Positions 1 through 7,397 of a DNA stretch of 21,925 bases are shown here, one piece after another (positions within the stretch are counted from its first letter, which is position 1; each line of letters opens with the position of its first letter). This DNA comes from Sergeia podlipaevii. Its lineage: Eukaryota > Euglenozoa > Kinetoplastea > Trypanosomatida > Trypanosomatidae. The stretch covers positions 1 to 21,925 of the forward strand of contig JASANZ010001887.1 in NCBI GenBank assembly GCA_030849805.1. Reading direction: 5' to 3'. The notes under the pieces were generated by a model, which saw only the letters and a program-made list of their open reading frames with translations, was not told the origin of the DNA and did no database searches. Position numbers and translations under genes: made by a program.

Positions 1-644
1 ATGGATGTTTTATAGCAAACACACGCAGATATATATAATATTTGTATTACGATCGTGACTGCCCCCCCAGATATCGCTTGCAATGATCATGGATAAAACA
101 ACAACAACAAAAAGATCAAAATGATATACAAGTAGAATTAAAAACGTACATCTTTCTCGATGTACTACGTTGCTCTTTCATACCATTCTCAACTCCAGTT
201 TTCTCCATATATATATTCTTTATGCTTTTTATGCTTTTTCTCATCAGTTGTTTTTTTTTATTTGGTTTATTGCGCCTTTACAGTTGGCGTTACCCAAAAC
301 AACAAGGAGACCTCCTCCTTCACCACAAAAAAAAATGAAATCTTTTTGTTCCCCCCCTTTCTCTTTTTGCATATATATATATATCCCCCTCCCTATTTTC
401 TTGCTTTCACACTTCCCGCTCTGCCTATTACTCATATAAACATATATATATATGTAAACAGAAGAAAAAGATTAAAAATAAAAGTAAAAATAAGAGAGGC
501 TGGAGATACTGACATAAATGGCCCCCTTATAAAGTCTTTAGAGAGATTGACAACGCGACATCTTTTCTCAAACTTACCACCCTCTTCTCCTTCTTCTTCT
601 TCTCTTTCTTCATCTTCACAACAACAACAAAAAAAGAAATGTGT
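1..644 (-). other. Spacer downstream of the kinase gene
   Basis: No supported gene. On the sense strand a GA-rich tract (about 581-617) follows the kinase stop, then T-rich 3' UTR-like sequence with TA runs (about 370-382 and 441-453). Sense ATGs are frequent from about 89 rightwards and absent in 1-86, which could be the start of the next leader. A plus-strand frame at 160-963 is open only because it runs antisense into the kinase gene. Confidence 0.6.
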
Positions 645-2354
645 TTACCGTGCAGCTCTGCTCCCTTCCAAGGTTGTTGTCAACGTTGAGCCGCCTGAGG
701 CTGACAGCGCCGCCTCCACAGCTGCCCTTTCTGTCGTCTTCTCCGTCGCTTCCACGTCCGCGACGACCCTAGCAATTACCGCGGGATCCACCGTTGTGAG
801 GCGACACATGTTGATCTTCAGCAGCTGCAAGGCACGACTCCGCATGATTGGGCTTGCGAGTATCTCCTTTACAGATAGGCGCTGCTCTGCGTCAACCCGC
901 AACATGCTCTGCACGAGCGTGATAAGCTCGTCGGAGTATCGCGAAGCGGGGATAGGCTCGTAGGAGTTCTCTTTGATAACGAGATTCATTAGAGCTTGAA
1001 GGTTTTCTGCTGGGAAAGGCTTCCGCAGCGTCAGAATCTCGTACATGATAACACCGAGCGACCACACATCTGCCTTGAAGCTGTATGGCTGCCGCTTCCA
1101 TAGCTCAGGGGCAAGATAGTACGGAGTTCCGCAGATGGTGACGCCGGCGTCGGTTGACACACTTTCCTCGTACTGACGTGAGTATCCAAAGTCCCCGAGC
1201 TTGATAAATCCGCTACGGCACAACATCACATTGGAGCTTTTCAAATCCCGATGCATGATACGACGACTATGAATATAGTTGAGGGCGAGACACAGCTGAG
1301 CGAGAATAATCAGAGCCTCATCCTCTTGAAAATACATTGGGAATTTACCGCCACCATCCTTCCCATCGCTGTCTCTACCGCCGTTGACAGCGCTTGTGGT
1401 GGTAGCGCCAGAGTCCTTTTCGACTCCTTCGACAAAACCACCACCACCACCATCACCTGCGCTATGTTTTTTCTCGCGCCTCATTCCGTACCGGGACTCG
1501 ACTTGCGAGAGAAGATCACCTGCGTCGGCGTACTCGATGATGTGCAGCAGTTGCTCATTTTGCTCAAAACTTTCAATAAGACGAAGAATGTTGGGGTGGT
1601 TGCACGCGCGGATCGTGTCCGCCTCAGAGCGGGCAAAGTTGCGACTTGTCTCTGACATCTGCGCTAGGTTAGAAAATTTGCCAGCTACTACATTGCCAGT
1701 TTCATTACTAATAAGCGACCAGACAGTGGAGTATGCGCCGGAGCCAATGACGCGGCGAGGGCGATACTTGCACGAGGCACCACAGCCAACAGTAGTGGGA
1801 AAGGCCTGTATCAGTGGGCATACATATTGTGTCCCACTTTTGGTACGCCGCCGGCGCTGGTTGTTTGTGCTTCCGCTATGAACACTTCTAGCGCTACTAT
1901 CATTGCGTTTGGCGGAAAGTGTGCCGTTGCGTCCAGTTCCAGCCGATGCACCTCCTGGAAGATTGCCGGGATTGCCAGTCGTGTCGCTATGTCCGTGACC
2001 TATTTGAATCGTAGAAGTAGTTATCGTGGTAGCGTGGGGCGAGTAAGATGAAGACATGCTGATATTATCGGTAGCAGGCATAGCGGCCTTCGTGCTGGCG
2101 ACGCTGGAGAAAGGCATCTGTGACAGTGGAGCAAGGAAGACGTACGGCTGTTGCGGATATGGGTATTGCACTCCATACAGAATAGATGGTGATGAGCTGG
2201 CTTGGTGATAGCACATCTGTTGTTGTTGCTGTGGATGATAAACCGGTTGGTAATGCTGTTGAGGAGAAGAATAGCACTGCTGTTGTGCGTCCATACTAAG
2301 GATCGCTGCCTGCATACCATATGGACTAGCGCTATACCCCGGTGGAGTGTTCAT
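645..2354 (-). CDS. NEK-family serine/threonine protein kinase
   Basis: 569 residues, starting at an ATG with no sense ATG upstream for over 700 bases. The kinase domain spans about residues 199-505 and is complete: glycine loop IGSGAYSTVW (203-212), ATP lysine in VVAGKF (K226), helix-C glutamate E244, catalytic HRDLKSSN (368-375), DFG (388-390), activation segment TICGTPYYLAPE (407-418) and a following WSLGVIMYEIL. The GTPYYLAPELW form and KLGDFGYSRQYE are typical of trypanosomatid NEK kinases, a family known for roles in cell cycle, basal body and flagellum control. All catalytic residues are present, so activity is expected. Odd points are a Gln/Tyr/Pro-rich N-terminal 75 residues, a basic stretch RRRR (167-170), and a Gly/Asp-rich insertion at about 290-338 between the hinge region and helix E. 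The C-terminal tail (510-569) may be helical. The specific NEK subfamily and substrate cannot be told. Confidence 0.93.
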   Translation of the reverse strand: MNTPPGYSASPYGMQAAILSMDAQQQCYSSPQQHYQPVYHPQQQQQMCYHQASSSPSILYGVQYPYPQQPYVFLAPLSQMPFSSVASTKAAMPATDNISMSSSYSPHATTITTSTIQIGHGHSDTTGNPGNLPGGASAGTGRNGTLSAKRNDSSARSVHSGSTNNQRRRRTKSGTQYVCPLIQAFPTTVGCGASCKYRPRRVIGSGAYSTVWSLISNETGNVVAGKFSNLAQMSETSRNFARSEADTIRACNHPNILRLIESFEQNEQLLHIIEYADAGDLLSQVESRYGMRREKKHSAGDGGGGGFVEGVEKDSGATTTSAVNGGRDSDGKDGGGKFPMYFQEDEALIILAQLCLALNYIHSRRIMHRDLKSSNVMLCRSGFIKLGDFGYSRQYEESVSTDAGVTICGTPYYLAPELWKRQPYSFKADVWSLGVIMYEILTLRKPFPAENLQALMNLVIKENSYEPIPASRYSDELITLVQSMLRVDAEQRLSVKEILASPIMRSRALQLLKINMCRLTTVDPAVIARVVADVEATEKTTERAAVEAALSASGGSTLTTTLEGSRAAR

Positions 2355-2403
2355 TATTAATATTATTATTTTGTTGTTGTTGCCGCTGCTAATGTTGCTG
2401 CTC

Positions 2404-2421
2404 CTACAAAAATAAAAAACT
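2404..2421 (-). promoter_or_regulatory. Candidate proximal acceptor of the kinase gene
   Basis: GTTTTTTATTTTTGTAG on the sense strand, AG at 2405-2404, 49 bases before the start codon with no intervening ATG. Confidence 0.45.
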
Positions 2422-3012
2422 TTTTTTTCTGTTGTTTGCTATACCTTAAACAATAACAACAAAAAAAACCTCACTGCCTCAGGAACGCTATATATATACA
2501 GCGGCCGCACAGGCAGTCGATAAATGTCGCACTAAGAAAGCAAACACACGCGTACGTTGGCACAAAGCAAATACCGCAATGGAGTAAACAACAACAAAAA
2601 AAGCAATAATAATAATAATAATAGTAATTACAATAATACCTCTACCACAAGAAGGTATGTTTCTTCAAAAGAAAAAAAAAGTGAAGGAGCGGAAAGTATA
2701 AGTGCTTTTTGGATAACGCTCCCCCCGACTCCGCTACTGAGATATAGCGGTAAAAATACAAAAAAAGGTCGGTGAAGAAAAAAAAAGGAAGAAGAAAAGC
2801 CCTTCCTATATATATAAAGAGAGAATGCAAAACAGTAGAAATAAACAAAACCTAAAGGTAGACTATTCTCTTCTTTTGTTAGATAAGGGGCTCGAGGGGC
2901 GTGGGGTGTGGAGAGAAAACTACACACAAACAACAACAAAAAAAAAGCAGACAGCGCGCACAACGGCTACCTGAACGCAAATATTTTTCTTTTTTTTCTT
3001 TAAGAAATAAAT

Positions 3013-3066
3013 CTTTTTATAGATTAATAAAAAAAAAGTGGTGAATGAAGGAAAAAGAAAGAGATA
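3013..3066 (-). promoter_or_regulatory. Candidate distal acceptor of the kinase gene
   Basis: Sense pyrimidine tract (3064-3028) followed by ATAAAAAG, AG at 3014-3013. It lies just inside the edge of the ATG-free zone, giving a leader of about 658 bases. A second tract (2800-2757) with AG at 2738-2737 is a middle alternative. Confidence 0.35.
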
Positions 3067-3387
3067 CAGATATTTCACACATGTTCACAGAAATAATAAA
3101 CGACAATATGCAGTGATGGCATCCACTTTTTTTGTTTGTTTGCTTGTTTGTTTTCCGGATCTTCAACCGTGCATTTTTCCATCTTTTAAGAACAAAAAAA
3201 AATATACTCAGTTGGCGTGCTTTATATATCCAATCCTTCGCAAAGGTTCTATACAATAATACTGTAGTAGCGACTAAAAAAAAAAAAAAAAACGCACTCA
3301 CGCCTACGCAAACAAGCAAGAAATGAAAAGCAAATTGAAACATCTTCTTTGGCTCCTTCTCACTCACTCCACTCCACTCATAGATTG

Positions 3388-5223
3388 CTACTCCAGCTGT
3401 TGCATACAGTAAAAGAACTGCTGCACAGCATTGCGCTTGGGCTCGGAGAAACGTGGCAGATATGAAGCAAAAAAAGAGTTCTTCAGCTCACATAGTGCCC
3501 TGAAATCCCGAGGAGTGATGGCGCTTGCACTATCAGCGCCGCCCTTGCTACTCCCCAATACGCTTAACAGTTGTACAAGGACTTGTTTCTCTTGTGGAGT
3601 GAAGGGTTGCACACCATCGCATGTGTCAAGCACCTTGAAGAACTGATTCCAGGTTAACTTAGTAGGACGTACAAAAATCGTAGCTTTGTCGCTCGCACCA
3701 CCAGCGCTAGCACAATCATCGTCACTTCCGCTTTTCATCTTTTGTTTGCTAGACAACGCTTCTAGTGGACTGCGTGCGTAATTGTCTGGTATGGCTCCAT
3801 CCACAAGCACCCCCGGTGGGACCGGGGATAATGCCTTGAGCGCCAACTCCATCGAAGGCAACACCATATCCGAGTCACGCACAATATCAAACACTTTCTG
3901 ATACAGCTGCCACGTTACAACACGCTCAGACTGCACAGCAGCAGCATCGCCACTCTCGAGAATACTTGGATTGCCTCCTCCTCCTGCTGCTGCTGCTGAT
4001 GATGATGATGCGGTGGTTCGTGAGGATGACGACGACAAGCGCAAACCACGTTGCCACAAATTACCTGCTAAGATGTGCCCACAATCATCCAGAGAGATGA
4101 GACCCGTGTTTTCAGGGTCGAACGTGCCAAACTCAAGAGCACGCAGTTCCCATCGGAAGAAATCCATTCGAAACCAGAACGTTTCAAAGGACACACCCTT
4201 CTTTTCAGCGTCCTCCTTGGCTAACGCGACCAACTTGGGCGGATGGTCCGCATGAGTCGTGCCAGCCCGCTTGTGCTTCCAGTGAGAGGAGCCTGGTGGG
4301 GGCGACTCATGTACAGGAAGAGGTCCTAGCATAGACGTGGTGAGCGTGGCGGACGACAGAGGGTAGCGCGGAGCTCCCTTTCCCAATAACTCTACATCTG
4401 CAGGATTGACAATTTGCACGTCAGGGTCCACCATGAGCGTGTTGAGCACACGAGACAACTCCTCCTCGGAGAGACGGCTGTTGCTATCTTCATCGAACAT
4501 ACCAAAGGCCAGCTGTAGTGTGCGCCGGTGCGATGAGAGCATCGTAAAGAGCACGACAAACTCCGCGTAGTTGATAGTGTTGCTGGTGTCCATGTCTACG
4601 TGCTTAAAGAAGAAGGCAGAGCGGCGCTGCACAATGTGAGAGAGCCAGTTCCAATTACAAGTGTCACCAGAGGAGGCGTCGCTGCCCGTATTCTGAACAG
4701 CAGACCCCGCCGTTGCCCTTGACGTAGAGAGGCCGTAAGGAGCGTCATCGTCGCTGGTCAGAGAAGAAGGAGGTAACAAGAGCATACAGGAAACAAAATC
4801 TTCTAGATGGAGGACGTACTCACCAGTGGCTTCATCAAGTTTTGCATAGCGCATAAAGCGCGTGCGAATGTCCTTGGGCATCCCAAATGGCCTCGATCGC
4901 AAAGCCGCACCTCCAGCCTGTACCGGCTCGGACTGCGCTTGTGCGTCCTGCGCTGGAGGCGGTACGCCAAATATACGAGCGTAGATGGCCTTGCGGCGCA
5001 TGGCAGCGGCATCCACGCCACACGTGGACGCAGCCAGTGTCTTCTCTGGTGAGGAGGAAGGAGAGTTCCAAAAGCTGGGGAGGAGTGAGGAGGAAGTAAA
5101 AATGCTTTCAGCGCCACTGCTACTGCTATTGCTACTGTACAGTAGAGGCTGCACCAGTGCAGCGCCTACACCGCCAATAACAAGGCCAGAGCACAGATAG
5201 GAAACACGGCGCCACACAGGCAT
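3388..5223 (-). CDS. MICU1: MICU1-like EF-hand regulator of the mitochondrial calcium uniporter
   Basis: 611 residues from an ATG. Residues 1-30 combine basic residues (WRR) with a Gly/Ala/Val hydrophobic segment (about 10-28), consistent with a mitochondrial targeting/membrane anchor. The core order matches the MICU family: a conserved block IRTRFMRYAKLDE...EDFVSCML (119-148), an EF loop DMDTSNTINYAE (210-221), the linker FVVLFTMLSS, then FGMFDEDSNSRLSEEE with loop 244-255, and a third loop DPENTGLISLDD (369-380) with Asp instead of Glu at position 12. The family gates the MCU channel from the intermembrane space, binding Ca2+ through two functional EF hands. Loops 1 and 2 look canonical here; loop 3 is weaker. 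Ser/Ala/Gly-rich insertions (150-190, 395-430, 495-512) make it longer than the roughly 480-residue animal proteins. It could be a MICU2/3-type paralogue rather than MICU1 itself. Confidence 0.85.
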   Translation of the reverse strand: MPVWRRVSYLCSGLVIGGVGAALVQPLLYSSNSSSSGAESIFTSSSLLPSFWNSPSSSPEKTLAASTCGVDAAAMRRKAIYARIFGVPPPAQDAQAQSEPVQAGGAALRSRPFGMPKDIRTRFMRYAKLDEATGEYVLHLEDFVSCMLLLPPSSLTSDDDAPYGLSTSRATAGSAVQNTGSDASSGDTCNWNWLSHIVQRRSAFFFKHVDMDTSNTINYAEFVVLFTMLSSHRRTLQLAFGMFDEDSNSRLSEEELSRVLNTLMVDPDVQIVNPADVELLGKGAPRYPLSSATLTTSMLGPLPVHESPPPGSSHWKHKRAGTTHADHPPKLVALAKEDAEKKGVSFETFWFRMDFFRWELRALEFGTFDPENTGLISLDDCGHILAGNLWQRGLRLSSSSSRTTASSSSAAAAGGGGNPSILESGDAAAVQSERVVTWQLYQKVFDIVRDSDMVLPSMELALKALSPVPPGVLVDGAIPDNYARSPLEALSSKQKMKSGSDDDCASAGGASDKATIFVRPTKLTWNQFFKVLDTCDGVQPFTPQEKQVLVQLLSVLGSSKGGADSASAITPRDFRALCELKNSFFASYLPRFSEPKRNAVQQFFYCMQQLE

Positions 5224-5360
5224 GTTGATGTGCTTTGTTTCTATATATATATATCGCAGTAGTAAAAAGTCAATATAGTAAAGAAAGGATGATGCGGGAT
5301 ACTATGAAGTAGCTGCTAGTGTGCTTCGCGTGTGTGTCGTTTTGTTTGTATGATGAGCAG

Positions 5361-5397
5361 CTATTAAAAAAAGAGAAAAGAGAAAAGATAATGGTAA
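5361..5397 (-). promoter_or_regulatory. Candidate proximal acceptor of the MICU-like gene
   Basis: TTTTCTCTTTTCTC followed by a T-run and TAATAG on the sense strand, AG at 5362-5361. This would give a leader of 137 bases without ATG. Confidence 0.45.
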
Positions 5398-5665
5398 TAT
5401 TGATAATAATGGTGGTAGAAAAACAACAGCAAGGATAAAAGGCGTGTGGCGTTCGATGTAAGGAACTGATCCCACCTTTTTTTTTTTTGCCTTTGTAGCT
5501 GGCTGGCCTTCCTTTTTTTCCTTTTTTTTCTTCTTTCTTCGATTTTTGCTATTCAACAACAACAGAAGAAAAGTTGAAGCAAATATACAGTTATCTACGT
5601 GTTTTACCGCCTGTTGTAAAGGCAATAATGCCGATATGTATATACTTTAAAGGCTTAGCAAAGAT

Positions 5666-5702
5666 CTAAAAAAATAATAATAATAATAATAACAAAAAAA
5701 AG
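5666..5702 (-). promoter_or_regulatory. Candidate middle acceptor of the MICU-like gene
   Basis: A T-rich sense tract with TTA repeats ends in seven T and AG at 5667-5666, a textbook-looking acceptor that would give a 442-base ATG-free leader. Confidence 0.4.
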
Positions 5703-5743
5703 AAAACAGCAAGCCGCTATATATATGATTTTGCTCACTAATA

Positions 5744-5846
5744 CTGAACAAATGAAAGAAAAAAAAATCAAAAAACTTGTTATTTATAAAAAGGAAAAGA
5801 AAATGGAAAAAAAGTGAAGTAAAGAGAAAGAAAAAAAAGAAAAAAG
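5744..5846 (-). promoter_or_regulatory. Long polypyrimidine tract with candidate distal acceptor of the MICU-like gene
   Basis: The sense strand is almost entirely T and C with some A from 5846 to 5751, then TTCAG with AG at 5745-5744. The next sense ATG upstream lies at 5851-5849, at the 5' edge of this tract, and none lies between it and the gene start, so a 520-base leader would not be blocked. Confidence 0.45.
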
Positions 5847-6542
5847 ATCATTTATTAGTCTCCGTATGTTGCATAACTTGTGAGAATTCAATGAGAACAG
5901 CAACAATAGCAGGAAAAAAAAAAAGAAGAGATAACACAAGTTGATCGCAGAGCACATATATATATCGATTGTTTTTCAAAAAAAAAAATTCACTCATCTT
6001 ACTCCTCACTGTCCATATAAGTACTGCTTTCCATCCGTAAAAAGATGTGAAACCAACCACTAGGATACAAAAAGAAACGCGCAAATAGATTTTTAAAAAA
6101 AAATGATAACAACCTTACAAATAAAAAAACACTTACTCTTTGTTTCCTCTTTGCATATATATACTTCATATAAATATGAATGAAGGATCTAAAAGGAAAA
6201 AAAGTCCTAAAATACGAAAACCTCCAAAACACAACATTACATATATATATACTCAAACACATACATGTACATATAAGCACGCACATAGTGTCTTTGGATA
6301 TGCACTCTCTCTCCCTCCCTCTCTCTGTTCTACGTAGTACACGGTGGATAGCGAGCGCTGTTGTATCTTTCACGACGAAACAACAACAACCAAAAAAAAA
6401 AAAAGAGAAACACAGCAAGAAGATTTTTTTAAAAAAAAACAACGTGAAAAAGAGGAGAAAAAAAATTTAAAAATGAATCAAACAAACGCAAAATAGTATC
6501 TTTTTTTGTTTTCTTTTGTCACAGATGTAAGATGCAATTACC

Positions 6543-6574
<32 letters not shown>

Positions 6575-6575
6575 T
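6543..6575. repeat. TA dinucleotide repeat
   Basis: Near-perfect AT/TA repeat of 33 bases with one AA interruption, in the spacer after the BCS1-like gene. Shorter TA runs recur throughout the spacers. Confidence 0.9.
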
Positions 6576-7366
6576 CTCTGCTTATATTATGAAAAACGCA
6601 ATCGAAAGAAAAAAGGAGGGCAGGGTAAATAATAATAGCCATAAAGATAAAAAATAAGAGGGGAAAAAAAGCAAATACGCGCACAAACATTTCACCTGTG
6701 TTATGAGTGTACAAGATATCAGTGAGAGGAAGTAATGAAGGGAAGATAAACAAAAAAACGGCAATGCATACGTGTAGAGCACACGTGTGCATCATCAGAC
6801 CTCTGACAAGAGAAAGAAAGGACCCAAATAGATATGTGCACATGTGGATATGTATGCATGTGCGCATGAGAAGGGTATAAAAGGGGGAAAAAATGCAAAA
6901 TGATAATAATAATAATACAGAAAAATAGAAGGAGGCTGAGAACGACAACAACCACTATCACAAGCGGATACTACTACAGCATTAGGCGCTTCCAACTCCT
7001 TGCAGATACCCCCCTTATCACAATCCTCAATTCCTTTCTTTCCCCTTTTTTTTTTCTTCTTTGGCTTCGCATTTTTAGCTTCACGTTTTATGGCGATTTT
7101 TTTTTCTCTCATTCCTTCCCCTTTCCCTTCCTATTGAACATCCTCTTTGTTTCTACTTAGTCCTCAAAAAGACCTCAATGTTGTCGTCTTTTACCTTTAA
7201 AAAGGATAAAGGCATGTTGAGACGCACAAGACGAGAGAGAGAGAAAAAAAAAACACACACACAAGAAAATAATAAAGAGCCTCTAACTCAACACGCCGCT
7301 TCATCACTCACTCCCGTCAAAGCCACATATGCACAAGGACACACATATATCCTCTCTCTATGTATG

Positions 7367-7387
7367 CGTGTGCGTGTGTGTGTGTGT
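7367..7387. repeat. GT-rich dinucleotide repeat
   Basis: GT repeat with one GC interruption, ten bases after the stop of the BCS1-like gene. It reads as CA on the transcribed sense strand. Confidence 0.85.
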
Positions 7388-7397
7388 TTGCATTTCT

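Larger units (their letters stand above)
2355..3387 (-). other. Spacer: kinase 5' leader and MICU-like 3' UTR
   Basis: No supported gene. There is no sense ATG from 2355 to 3079; they reappear from 3082. Pyrimidine tracts followed by AG on the sense strand occur near 2404, 2737 and 3013. A purine-rich tract (about 3345-3380) directly follows the MICU-like stop. The stretch 2355-3012 is therefore probably kinase 5' leader and the rest the 3' UTR of the gene before it. Confidence 0.55.
5224..7397 (-). other. Long spacer: MICU-like 5' leader and BCS1-like 3' UTR
   Basis: 2.2 kb without a supported gene. No sense ATG occurs from 5224 to 5848; beyond that they are common. A roughly 95-base pyrimidine tract (sense, 5846-5751) sits exactly at this boundary. 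The rest is T-rich with TA and GT repeats, and frames of up to 147 residues here are low-complexity and start with TTG or lack coding character. Confidence 0.55.

Noticed and set aside
160..963. 267-residue plus-strand ORF
   Set aside because: Its 3' half is antisense to the kinase gene and its 5' half is low-complexity T-rich spacer; no domain is visible.
5302..5625. 107-residue minus-strand frame before the MICU-like gene
   Set aside because: TTG start and no internal Met; composition is that of translated pyrimidine and purine runs. It lies in the ATG-free leader.
5999..6442. 147-residue minus-strand frame in the long spacer
   Set aside because: It begins with TTG, is Phe/Lys low-complexity, and lies in T-rich 3' UTR-like sequence.
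7020..7078. Plus-strand pyrimidine tract followed by AG, suggesting a plus-strand gene
   Set aside because: No plus-strand coding frame follows and all genes are on the minus strand; it is likely a purine-rich stretch of the BCS1-like 3' UTR.
6795..7112. 105-residue ATG-started minus-strand ORF, lysine-rich then Tyr/Phe-rich
   Set aside because: The lysines come from purine runs and the second half from T-rich spacer; no acceptor-like tract precedes it.
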